From Stenogyne calaminthoides (lineage: Eukaryota; Streptophyta; Magnoliopsida; Lamiales; Lamiaceae), in NCBI GenBank assembly GCA_037126765.1, contig JBBCBC010000054.1, forward strand, positions 366,001 to 430,000: a stretch of 64,000 bases of DNA, written 5' to 3'. Shown here piece after piece: positions 9,601-19,837 of the stretch. The notes under the pieces are model-generated. The model was not told where the DNA came from. It ran no database searches and was given only the letters and a program-made list of their open reading frames with translations. Each line of letters begins with the position of its first letter. Position 1 is the stretch's first letter. The position numbers were made by a program, and so were the translations under genes.

Positions 9601-12600
9601 GAGTGCTTGATGGGTGAACGAGACATGCGGCGCCCCGCGCCAAAGCCTTCGGTGCATTCCGCCCCCGAAATGCTTGTGGGTTTTGTGACTAGTAGCCTCG
9701 ATCGGGTGACCATCTCATGTGTGTGGCCTGGTGAACACGATGCATGCGGAGCACTGACGGAGCGCCAACGGAGCGCTAGTGGAGTGCCGATCGAGCGCTA
9801 GTGGAGCGTCGACTATAAAAATGTTGGATATTCGGAAGAGGATGTAACATGGGATTTGCACTGGTAGCAATGCATGCGGTTTCGTGCCTAGTAAACAAAG
9901 TGGGTTGGCTAGTTTGAAGGCCTTGTGTCTATCTAGCATAGGTTATATTCGCTGAGTGCTGTATGGCCGAACGAGTCATGCGGTGCCCCACACCAAATCC
10001 CTCGGTGCATTACTCCTGCGAAATGCTTGCGGGTTTTGTGCCGAGTAGCCTCGATTGGGTGACAAGCACATCCGTGTGGCCGGGTGTGGACGATGCAGGT
10101 GGAGTGCCAGTGGAGCACTGGTGGAGCGCCATTGGAGTGCTAGTGGAGCGCCGACTATAAAGATGTCGGATTTTCGGAAGGGGATGCAATGGGGGATTCG
10201 TGCTGGTAGCAATGCATGTAGTTTCATTCCTAGTAACCCGAGCGAGTTGGCTAATTCGAAGGCCTTGAGGCCATCGGGCATGGGCTATATCCGCTGAGTG
10301 CCGGATGGGTTAACGAGTCATGCGGCGCCCAGCGCCAAATCCCTCGGTTCATTCCGCCCACGAAATGCGTGCGGGTTTTGTGACGAGTAGCCTCGATCGG
10401 TGACCATCTCATGCGAGTGGCCTAGAGCGGACTATGCATGCTGAGCGCGTACGGAGCGCCAGTGGAGTGCTGGTCGAGCGCTAGTGGAGCGCCGACTATA
10501 GAAATGTTGGATATTCGGAAGGGGATGCAACAGGGGATTCGCGCTGGTAACAACGCATGTGGTTTCGTACCAGGTAATCCAAGCGGGTTGGCTAGTTTAA
10601 AGGCCTTGTGGCCATCGGGCATAGGCTATATCCACTTAGTGCTGTATGGGCAAACGAGTCATGCGGCGCCCAGTGCCAAATTCCCCAGTGCATTTTGCCC
10701 GCGAAATGCTTGCGGGTTTTGTGCCAAGTAGCCTCGATTGGGTGACCAGCTCATCCATGTGACCGAGTGTGGACGGTGCAGGCGGAGCGCCAGTGGAGGG
10801 CTAGTGGAGCGCCGACTATAATTATGTGGAATTTTTGGAAGGAGATGCAACTGGGGATTCACACTGGTAGCAACGCATGTAGTTTTGTGCCAAGTAAGTC
10901 AAGCGATTCTATTAATTCGAAGTCCTTGAGGCCACCGGGCATAGGCTATATCCGCTGTGTATCGGATGGGCGAACGAGTCAAGCGACACCCTGTGCCAAA
11001 TCCCTCGGTGCATTCCGCCTGCACAATGCTTACGGGTTTCGTACCGAGCAGCCTCGATCGGGAGACTAGCTCATCCGTGTGGCCGGGTGCGGACGATGCA
11101 GGCGGAGCGCCAGTGGAGCGCTGGTCGAGCGCTAGTGGAGCGACGATTATAAAAATGTGGGATTTTTGGAAGGGGATGCAACGAGGGATTCACGATGGTA
11201 TTTACACATGCAGTTTGGTGCCTAGTAAGCTGAGCGGGTTGGCTAGTTCGAAGGCCTTGTGGCCATCGGGCATAGGCTATATCCGTTGAGTGTCGGATGG
11301 GCGAACGAGTCATGCGGCGCCCCGCGCCAAATCCCTCGGTGCATTCCGCCCGCGAAATGCTTGTGGGTTTTGTGCCTAGTAGCCTCGATCGGGTGACTAG
11401 CTCATCTGTATAGCCGGGTGCGGATGATGCTTGCGTAGCGCTGACGGAGAGCGAGTGGAGCGCTAGTCGAACGCTAGTAGAGCGCCGACTATAAAAATGT
11501 TGGATTTTTGGAAGGGGATGCAACGTGGGATTGACGTTGGTAGCAACACATGCAGTTTCATGCCTAGTAAGCCGAGTGGGTTGGCTAGTTTGAAGGCCTT
11601 GTGGCCATCGGGCATAGGCTATATCCGCTGAGTGCTGTATGGGCGAACGAGTAATGCGGAGCCCCGAACCAAATCCACTGGTGCATTCTGCTCGCAAAAT
11701 GATTGCGCATTTTGTGCCGAGTAACCTCGATTGGGTGACAAGCTCATCCGTGTGGCTGGGTGTGGACGATGCATGCGGAGCGCCAGTGGAGCACCGGGGG
11801 AGCACCGTCGCAGCACCAGTGGAGTGCCGACTATAAAGATGTGGGATTTTCGGAAGGAGACGCAACGGGGGATTCACACTGGTAGCAACGCATGCAGTTT
11901 TATGCCTAGTAAGCCGAACGAGTTTACTAATTTGAAGGCCTTGAGGCCATCGGGCATAGGCTATATCCGCTAAGTGTCAGATGGGCGAACGAGTCATGCG
12001 GCACCCTATGCCAAATCCCCCGGTGCATTCCGCCTGCACAATGCTTGCTGGTTTCGTATCGAGTAGCCTCGATTGGGTGACCAGCTCATCCGAGTGGCCG
12101 GGTGTGGACAATGCAGGTGGAGCACCGACGGAGCACCGATGGAGTGCCAGTGGAACGTTAGTGGAGCGCAGACTATAAAAAGTGGGATTTTTGGAAGGGG
12201 ATGCAACAGGGGATTCACACTGGTAGCAACGCATGTAGTTTCATGCCTAGTAAGCCGAGCGAGGTGGCTAATTCGAAACCTTGAGGCCCGGGCATAGGCT
12301 ATATCCGCTGAGTGCAGGATGGGCGAACGAATCATGCGGCGCCCCACACAAAATCCCCCGGTGCATTCCGCCCGCGAAATGCTTGCGGGTATTGTGCCGA
12401 ATAGCCTCGATTGGGTGACTAGCTCATCCGCGGTGTGGCAGTGCGGATGATGCAAAGCCATCTGGAGCACCGGCGAGCGCCGATGAACGCGTTAGTGGAG
12501 CGCGGTGGGAACGTTATTGGAGCGCCGACTATAAAAATATGGGATTTTCGGAAGGGGATGCAACAGGGGATTCACGCTGGTAGAAACGCATGTCGTTTCT

Positions 12601-13385
12601 GCCTAGTAAGCCCAGCGAGTTGGAAAATTCGAAGCCTTGAGGCCTCCTGCATAAGCTATATTATTGAGTGCGGATGGGCGAACGAAGTCATCTGGCGCCC
12701 ACGCCAAATCCGGTGCATTCCGCATAAACGCTTGCGGGTTTTGTGCCGAGTACGCTCGATCGGATGACTAGCTCATCCATATGGCCGGGTGCGGATGATG
12801 TGCGCGGAGTGCTGATGGAGCGCGAGTGGAGCGCTGGTCGAGTGCTAGTGGAGCGCCGACTATAAAAATGTTGGATTTTCGGAAGGGGATGCAACGGGGG
12901 ATTCGCGCTGGTAGCAACACATGCGGTTTCATGCCTAGTAAGCCGAGCTGGTTGGCTAGTTTGAGGTCTTTGTGGCCATCTGGCATAGGCTATATTCGCT
13001 GAGTGTCGTATGGGTGAACGAGTCATGCAGCGCCCCACGCCAAATCCCCCTGGTGCATTCCGCCCGTGCAATGCCTGCGAGTTTGGTGCCGAGTAGCCTC
13101 GATCAGGTGACCAAATCATCCATGTGGCCGGTTGTGGACAATGCAGGCGGAGCACCAGTGGATCGCCCACGGAGCGCTAGTGGAGAGTTAGTGGAGAGCC
13201 GACTATAAAAATGTGGATTTTTCGGAAGGGGATGCAACGGGAGATTCACGTTGTTAGCAACGTATATATTTTCGTGCTTAGTTCGGAGGTTTGAGGCCAT
13301 CGGGCATAGTCTATATCCGCTGAGTGCCGGATGGGCGAACGAGTCATGCGGGTTTTGTGCCGAGTAGCCTCGATCGGGTGACCAG
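6623..13385. repeat. Satellite array, ~339-bp GC-rich monomer, about 20 copies
   Basis: The anchor aaaatgtggg / ggcgaacgagtcatgcgg recurs throughout. Anchor positions from 7588 to 13340 give 17 intervals averaging about 338 bp (range about 319-357). Each monomer has a block of short GGAGCGC-type subrepeats, then gccgactataaa, then gattttcggaaggggatgc, then a catcgggcataggctatat segment. The first three monomers (6623 to about 7439) are shortened to about 260-285 bp and rearranged. Variants differ at fixed positions (see the higher-order finding). The array is more GC-rich than its surroundings. The monomer is close to 3 x 113 bases, so some frames stay open over several monomers, but these have no known motif. 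F1 elements border it on both sides. Confidence 0.93.
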
Positions 13386-15218
13386 TGTTGGGGAACGATT
13401 TGCATGGATATATTCGGGATGAATATTTAAATACAAATTTAATTTTAACAATTATTACTAGCATTAATTAACCCATTATAATTCAAATAATAACAAATCA
13501 TGCATATAAACAATTCACGTAAAACCTACGCATGCGGAATTACTACGAGTTTACGTGAACTTACCTCTTGGAATGGCGATGGCCTTGTTGATGAAAACAC
13601 ACCAAAAAACCTTCCCAAGTATTTCTTAGTCCTTGCTCGACTATCCGGTGGAAGGACACTCGCGAACAATTAACTAAAAGAAAAAATAAAATTTGTTGCA
13701 CCACTTTTGTGGATTTACTAATTTTTCCAGCACATGGAATTGTACCTGAGAATGAAAAAATCACCCCCTATTTATAGATGGGGTGTTGGTCGAAATTTTG
13801 GGGAAAAAACAATGTGGGAAAATCTTTTCTTGATCTCCAAGAAATCTTGAATATATCTCCTATATTCTTTTCCCCATAATTAAAATATTCCACAAAAATC
13901 CCACCTCATCAAGTTATGGTGATTTTCGAAAATATTGGGTCCAAGATTCCAAGATTTGGATCTTCTTGAATTTATGAGATATACTTGTACTTCAAAAAAT
14001 ATATATCTTCCATAATATCTTTTCAAGAAAATCAAGAAAATCTTTCTTGCCCTTTATATTTCAAAAATTTTGAAATACCTATATGAATAACCAAGTGGGA
14101 GATTTCTTAAATTTAATGAGATAATCTTGTATTCCAAGAATACATATCTTCATTCCATAACAAAATTCAAAGAAAATCTTTCTCCCCTTTTATCCATAAA
14201 TTTCGAAAAATACAAGGAAAAATAGGCAACAAATTTATTTTATTTTTAAACACCTTTTCCAGTTATTGAACTTTATGTTAGGCTACTTGGGGGGCCTTTA
14301 GGAGAATTAAGATTGGACCTTCCAATGGATCTTGAATTATCAATATTGAGCCACAATATTATTCAAGCCCATAAAATATTAATTAATCCCACTACATAAT
14401 TAATATTGCACTATCCATCTTAACCCATATTACAGTTAATATGGCTCCCGGTTATTATTTCCCGTGTTTAAGATTATCTAGCCCATTAATTAATTCAAGC
14501 CACTGAAATAGCTTTCTATTAATTAATATCTTTTTGTCCTTGGTAAAGGAACAGTTCAACATTATTACTCATACCGGAAACTAGTTCCACTTGCAAGATT
14601 TGGTATGATAAAACTTATGAACCTCCCAAGGGGGCAAATCGAACAAGCGTACTTACACACGATTCTTCGTATTAAATCTTAGCTACACATGTGACCAATA
14701 ATATTGCCCAAGATATAAAATATTGAATCTCGTTGATTCTCTACCCGTAATAAGTCAAAGCAATACTTACTAACCATACGTGATCCTATTTAAGGGACGA
14801 AGATTAAGAAATAACGAACCACTGAGGTCTAATTCTTCCTAGTTCAGTTCTGAAGAATTTGTCCTCCTGTAGGTCCTCTTCAGTGCACTAGACATGCATT
14901 AGTGCAATCTCTTTGGTCAAGACAAGTCAATCTGAGCGTTACACTTCAACCTTTCACGATGGATTGTTCATTTCCATCTAGGTCGTGAATGGTGTACTTT
15001 TGGTTACAAGGAACTGTTAATTTAATCTTCTGTGATATGGTATCACTAAATTAACTACAATGTAACACGTACTATTTATTGAACAGTTATGCAGTAAAAA
15101 TATGTAACATTCGATGATATTCACAGCATCAGTGATAAACAATTTAATTCAGTAAATAAGTCCAAAATTCAGTTTGATTATACAAAGTAAAAGCATACTT
15201 TCCAGTATAATCCCAATA
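13386..15218 (-). repeat. 3' LTR of F1 copy B
   Basis: It begins tgttggggaacg after satellite sequence ending gaccag, and ends cccaata where the family terminus is cccaaca, so the minus-strand 5' dinucleotide TG reads TA here. Length is 1833 bp. TATAAATA at 13769-13776 on the minus strand. It is followed by the polypurine tract. Confidence 0.92.
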
Positions 15219-15245
15219 ATCTCCCACTTATACTCAAAGTCTGCT
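15219..15245 (-). promoter_or_regulatory. Polypurine tract, copy B
   Basis: On the minus strand AGTATAAGTGGGAGAT lies immediately upstream of the 3' LTR start. This is the usual primer for plus-strand cDNA synthesis. The same tract occurs at 21510, at 28671 (with one change) and, on the plus strand, at 34219-34234. Confidence 0.8.
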
Positions 15246-15329
15246 TTTAAGTATACTACAGCATGTCTCGTGTAGATCCGTTACATATAATGTCACCTAC
15301 ACCAACCTAATAATGTCTCCCACTTACAC

Positions 15330-16233
15330 TCAAAGCAGATTGGCAACGGTCTTGACACCCATCCCTTCCACATGTCTCTCGAATGTATTCTGAGGCAGAC
15401 CCTTTGTTAATGGATCAGCTAGGTTGTCTCCTGACGCGATCTTTGCCACCTCTATATCTCCTCTCTTAACGATATCTCGTATAAGATGGTATTTCCTTTC
15501 AATGTGTTTGCTGGCCTTGTGGGCTCTTGGTTCCCATGAATTTGCAACTGCTCCGGCATTGTCACAATAAACAGTGATTCTGCTGGGCAAATTCGGAACT
15601 ACATCCAAGTCCAATAGGAAGTTCTTGAGCCAAACCGCTTCTTTCGCTGCCTCGCAAGCAGCTACATATTCAACTTCCATGGTAGATCCGCGACGCATTT
15701 CTTCTTGACGCTTCTCCATGTCATGGCTCCTCCCCCATGCAAAACACACTACCAGAGGTAGATTTTCTGGAATCTATGTCTGATTGGAAATCCGAGTCCA
15801 TGTAGTCTATGGGGATTAGATTATCCGACTGATAAACCAACATTCTATCCCGAGTTCTTTTCAGATACTTCAGAATATTTTTAACTGTCGTCCAATGTTC
15901 TTTCCACGGGTTACTTTGATATCTTCCTACCATGCCAACGGCAAAGCAGATATCCTGTCTCGTACACAGCATTGCATACATAAGACTTCCGACAGCCGAA
16001 GCATAAGGAATGCCTTTCATGTCATCTATATCCCTTTGTGTCTTAGGGCACATTTCTTTGGATAGATGGATTCCATGTCTGAAAGGTACGAAGCCTTTCT
16101 TGGAATCCTGCATGCTAAATCGTTTCAAGACAGTGTCTATGTATGAAGCTTGCGACAAGCCTATCATCCTTTTATTGTGATCTCGAGTGATCTTGATCCC
16201 AAGGATGTGCTCGGCTTTCCCTAAGTCCTTCAT
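15330..16233 (-). pseudogene. pol: RNase H and RT thumb, copy B
   Basis: Two overlapping frames (15330-15749 and 15721-16233) make up the C-terminal part of pol. The upstream frame has KDLGKAEHILGIKITRD, SASVGSLMYAM-type residues (read YASAVGSLMYAML) and YMDSDFQSDID. The downstream frame has VEYVAACEAAKEAVWL, ITVYCDNAGAVA and the terminal NLADPLTKGLP. These are the copia RNase H blocks with acidic metal-binding residues, and the domain would remove the RNA template. The two frames are offset by a frameshift near 15735, where the usual SWKSSKQ-like stretch is disturbed. The end near 15330 leaves about 110 bp to the LTR. Confidence 0.88.
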
Positions 16234-16251
16234 ATCAAACTGTTTTGAAAG

Positions 16252-17085
16252 TCATTCCCTTACGTCCGATAACACCTTTACATCGTTACCGATGAGCAGA
16301 ATGTCATCTACGTATAGTACAAAGAATACCAATGCAGTTCCGACACGCTTTTTGTACACACAACTTTCGAACTCGTTTTGATCAAACCCATAAGACTTTA
16401 TAACATGATCAAAACATTGGTTCCAAGCTCTTGATGCCTGTTTGAGTCCGTAAATGGACTTCATGAGCTTACAAACTAGGTGTTCTTGGCCCTTTTCAAT
16501 GAAGCCTTGGGGTTGTTGCATATAGATTTCCTCATTAAGACTTCCGTCAAGGAAACCTGTCTTGACATCCATTTGCCAGATTTCAAAATCGAGATGTGCA
16601 GCAATCGACAAGAGAATCTGGATGGATTAGCATCGCTACAGGTGAAAAGGTTTCCTCATAGTCGATCCCTTCTTTCTGAGTATAACCTTTCGGCACAAGT
16701 CTTGCCTTGAAGGTTTCCACCTTCCCGTCTGATCCCCTCTTTCTCTTGTGTACCCACTTGCAACCAATAGGTTCGACCCCATTAAGTGGTTCGACTAGCT
16801 CCCACACTCTGTTATGATCCATAGACCCCATTTCTGCTTTCATTGTCTTTTGCCAAGTAACCGCATCATTGTCTTGGATTGCCTCATCATATGTCCATGG
16901 GTCTGATTCGTCTTGACCGGGAATCAAGTCCGAGGACTCTCCTATCCCCATGAATCTCTCGGGCTGTTTCACAACCCTCCCACTACGACGAGGTTCCGGT
17001 TGTGTAAGTGTGTCATTTGGTATGTCATCTTGTACAGTTGGCAATGAGGTTTGCCTCCGGTTGTGTAAGTGTGTCGTTTGGTATG
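16252..17085 (-). pseudogene. pol: Reverse transcriptase, copy B (most complete F1 RT)
   Basis: The frames 16252-16611 and 16583-17236 together hold the copia RT. Blocks are WELVEPLNGVEPIGCKWV, KEGIDYEETFSPVAM, EIWQMDVKTGFLDGS, YGLKQASRAWNQ and the catalytic LYVDDILLIGND near 16290-16320. The YVDD motif is present, unlike copies A and E. A frameshift near 16615-16630 divides the fingers from the palm. Upstream, at 16996-17097, a 41-bp segment is repeated with period 61 and replaces the expected end of integrase. Confidence 0.88.
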
Positions 17086-17763
17086 TCATCTTGTACACCC
17101 TTTTGTTCCATCGGGGTATCCTATAAACAGCCTTAATTCTGATCGAGGATCCAATTTCTCGGCTTCCTTGTCCAACACGTAGGCCGTACACCCCCAAATT
17201 CTCATGTGTCTCAAACTGGGCTTGCGCCCGGTCCACAATTCTTTGGGAGTTTTGGGAACCGATTTGGATGGCACCAAGTTCAGAATGTAAGCCGCTGTTT
17301 CCAAGGCATGACCCCAGAACGACTTGGGAAGATCCGTATAACTCATCATTGATCTAACCATTTCCAAAAGAGTTCTGTTTCTTCGCTCTGCAACCCCGTT
17401 TTGTTGAGGGGTTCTGGGTGCAGTGAGCTGGGATGCAATCCCTTCATCAGATAAGTAGTTCAAAAACTCATCGCTGAGGTATTCGCCTCCACGATCAGAT
17501 CGTAGAGACTTGATACGTTTTTCCCTATGATTCTTTGCTTGAGCCTTAAATTATTTGAATTTCTCAAAGGTCTCAGATTTATGCTTCATAAGGAAAATAT
17601 AACCGTACCTTGAGTAATCATCAATAAAAGTGACGAAATACTCATAACCTCCTCTTGCTTTGGTTGACATTGGACCACATACATCTGTGTGAACGATTTC
17701 TAACACTTCTTTGGCTCTATTCCCCTTGGCTCCGAATGCCCTCTTGGTCATTTTACCCTCCAA
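17086..17763 (-). pseudogene. pol: Integrase, copy B
   Basis: Two frames (17086-17463 and 17551-17763) carry integrase blocks: HTDVCGPMSTKARGGYEYF (first Asp), FIDDYSRYGY, the LTAPRTPQQNGVAERRN block (Glu) and RKPSLRHMRIWGC. The D-D-E residues can be seen across the frames. A stop near 17550 (TTA, minus) and the internal replacement near 17097 break it. The C-terminal part between FIGYP and the variable linker is missing because of that replacement. Confidence 0.86.
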
Positions 17764-18070
17764 ACATGATTCGCAGGTTGGAATTGATTCAACTTGGAGA
17801 AAATTCCAGTGAACCGTCTTTCACCAACCTTTGGATCCTCTTTGGATTTATATGACCTAATCTCAGATGCCATAGAAGTGTCTCGTTCACGTCTGATGAA
17901 CATTTTCTTTTCTCAAAAATAGTTGATGTGTTATAGGATGCATTTTGTGAGTGGTGTGCACAGTTAATTGTATGGAGATTATTCGACCAGTGTCCCATAA
18001 TAGATACACTCATCATTTCAAGAAATGTTGTCATTTTTATTAGAAGAAACTTAGTGTCCTTTAATCAAAT
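17764..18070 (-). pseudogene. pol: GAG-pre-integrase segment, copy B
   Basis: The frame 17789-18034 has HTINCAHHSQNASYNTS and LLWHLRLGHINPKRIQRLV, the histidine half of the zinc-binding pre-integrase domain. The CESC half continues in the next frame at about 17764. The join to protease upstream is shifted and contains several extra bases compared with copy A. Confidence 0.82.
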
Positions 18071-18176
18071 TTTAGAAACTGAAGGTGAATTCTTTCCAAA
18101 AATCGGGGACATAAAGATAATCTCAAAAAAAACTTCATCTTTAAAAGACTGGTGCACTTCTCCCACTGCTTTAACC

Positions 18177-18303
18177 ACTACTCATGTAGCATTGCAATAT
18201 CTGCTACTTGCGTAGTATTGCAATAACCGTTACTTATCGTAGCATTGCAATATCTGCCACTTACGTAGCATTGCAATAATTGCTACTTTCGTAACATTGC
18301 CCA
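18177..18303. repeat. Minisatellite inside the protease region, copy B
   Basis: About five tandem units of roughly 26-28 bp built on gtagcattgcaatatctgc. Copy A has a single unit at the same place (around 2440-2460). Copy C has a shorter expansion at 24500-24606. The expansion disrupts the protease-to-integrase reading frame. Confidence 0.8.
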
Positions 18304-19100
18304 GTGTGATGAGGATCTCACTCCCACTAAGTTGCCGGATCAGTTTGAACCCGTGAAGCAAACATGATTAGTGGATCTCGTATCAACCACCCACGAATGA
18401 GAAGTATACGCCGCTAAACAAGTTTCAACAACTAGTGCGTGAGAATTACCTCTCTTTCCGTCCCTTTTGAGGTTGGAACAGGCAAAACCTCCATTCTCCT
18501 CTCTCACCGCAGCTTAAGCACTTCCTCTTTGGATTTTCCTTGAAACCACAAGCATTCCTCATCTTACCATTGCCCTTGGCAACAGTTGAGTTTTATTGCT
18601 TATGGCTTTTGGTCCTCTTCTTTTTCTTGCCTTCCCTTGGCCTAGAAAATGAAGACTTACCACTTGCCGTTAAAGCTTGAGTTTGGTGCCCCATCAATAT
18701 CTCTGCCGAGACCAAAGCTTGCAACAAATCAGCTAGCGAGGCCAAAATGATCAGAAACTTTTGGGCAGAGAGTGAAATACCAAATTCATCTGAGTCTCCA
18801 GATTATAATCTGCACTCAGAATCTCAAGTTTGTTCAGATGGGCCATCTATTTTGAGGACGTAATCCCTTACGGGTTTTCCCTCCACCATTTTCAGCGACA
18901 ACATCTCTCGCAAGGTGATCTGACGAATCCCGCATTTTTGACTCATCAGTTGGCTCATCTGATTTTAGTGTGTCGAGAATCCACTCGTGCTTTTGTGCAG
19001 TTAGGACAATCATAATTTTTCCGTTTCCAATCAATATAGTTTCCATACATATTGTATTGACTTTAAGTATATTGAATAGTGGATTAAAAGGTTGCGACAT
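18304..19100 (-). pseudogene. gag: Gag-protease remnant, copy B
   Basis: Gag starts at the ATG ending at 19100 with MSQPFNPLFNILKVN, as in copy A, then diverges to the form shared with C and E (LTAQKHEWILDT, SDEPTDESKMRDS). The knuckle reads C-x2-C-G-E-R-G-E, with Glu where the canonical His should be. The protease site at 18373-18384 reads Asp-Thr-Arg-Ser rather than Asp-Thr-Gly-Ser. Several frameshifts follow residue 50. The distance from ATG to protease is about 0.7 kb, shorter than in copy A, and the centre of gag looks deleted. Confidence 0.82.
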
Positions 19101-19837
19101 GATGAACTGAAATAAACAACTATATGCATAAGCACAAGTATATCACATGGTTCGATCACATGCATCATATTAAAATCTCAAAAAAATATGAACATGCATC
19201 AGCCAACATCTCAAAACAATTTAAATAAGCCACGTGGGGTGGGTCATTATTTAAACACATTTAAGCAGGTTACAAACAAGAACAGTTACAAACCTTTAAT
19301 ATCCATATTAATAGTTGGCTCCCACTTGACCAATATAAAATTGACAGGGACTTCGGGGAAGTATATGCATATCAATTTTATACCTAAGTAATAACCATGA
19401 TTAAATACAGGATTATTATTTCGTATTGAACGAGCCTCGTGGGGAGGGTCATCGTCGACTAATAATAACCCACAATCATCCATTTGGAATTCATTCATGT
19501 GAAAGCTATCTTTTGACAGTCCCGTGGGGGGAATTTCTCCAAAAGAATTCACAAATAAATAAATCATGGAGGTCAAAATTAATTCAATTTTATTATCCGG
19601 AATAAAATTGTCAATTAATCATTTAAACATACTTAGTAATTTTTGAAGATGAGATTTTTCATTGGGCAACTCTCATGCAAACACATTTACACAAATTAAA
19701 TAAAGCATAAGATAGCACAATAATAAATCAAGCAAAGCAGAAAAATAAACATATTGGGCACAAATTATCCAATTGCCATGGTTTTATTTTTCTTGGCTTG
19801 ATCTTGAAGAAACACCATCTTCAATTTCTCCCACTCG
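19101..19837 (-). other. Truncated leader, copy B
   Basis: AT-rich untranslated sequence that is alignable to the leaders of A, C, D and E. It includes the conserved ggggggaatttctccaaaag segment and ends ctcccactcg against an LTR start. The GC-rich island and PBS are absent. No gene seen. Confidence 0.8.

Larger units (their letters stand above)
13386..19837 (-). mobile_element. F1 copy B: Ty1/copia element lacking its own leader/PBS
   Basis: It has a 3' LTR (13386-15218), polypurine tract, RNase H, RT, integrase, a gag-protease remnant and a short leader, all on the minus strand. The leader stops at 19837 (ctcccactcg) directly against the LTR of copy C, so the roughly 700 bp of GC-rich leader and PBS found in copy C are missing. 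The LTR at 19838-21509 may serve as the right end of B and the left end of C. It is inserted in the satellite on its left side. Coding is split by several frameshifts. Confidence 0.9.

Noticed and set aside
11071..11877. 268-codon open frame on the minus strand of the satellite, and many shorter ones
   Set aside because: The monomer is close to 339 bp (3 x 113), so a frame free of stops in one monomer stays open in the next. The peptide is just the repeat translated, frames on both strands are open, and there is no domain or conserved start.
6623..13385. snRNA-type promoter in the satellite (GATGTGGGAT resembles a reversed upstream sequence element, next to TATAA)
   Set aside because: The element and TATA are almost adjacent, whereas plant snRNA genes need about 23-34 bp between them. 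There is no snRNA-like sequence downstream.
6623..13385. tRNA/SINE-like A and B boxes in the satellite monomer (tagcaacgcatgcgg and gttcgaaggcc)
   Set aside because: Both boxes mismatch the consensus at key positions, and no cloverleaf can be drawn around them.
6623..13385. 5S or 45S rDNA origin of the satellite
   Set aside because: ggatgggtgaac resembles a short piece of 5S rRNA, but no 5S gene, box C or longer match is present. An origin from an rDNA spacer cannot be excluded without a search.
18177..18303. CRISPR-like array
   Set aside because: Units are contiguous and without unique spacers. It is a plain tandem repeat inside a retrotransposon.
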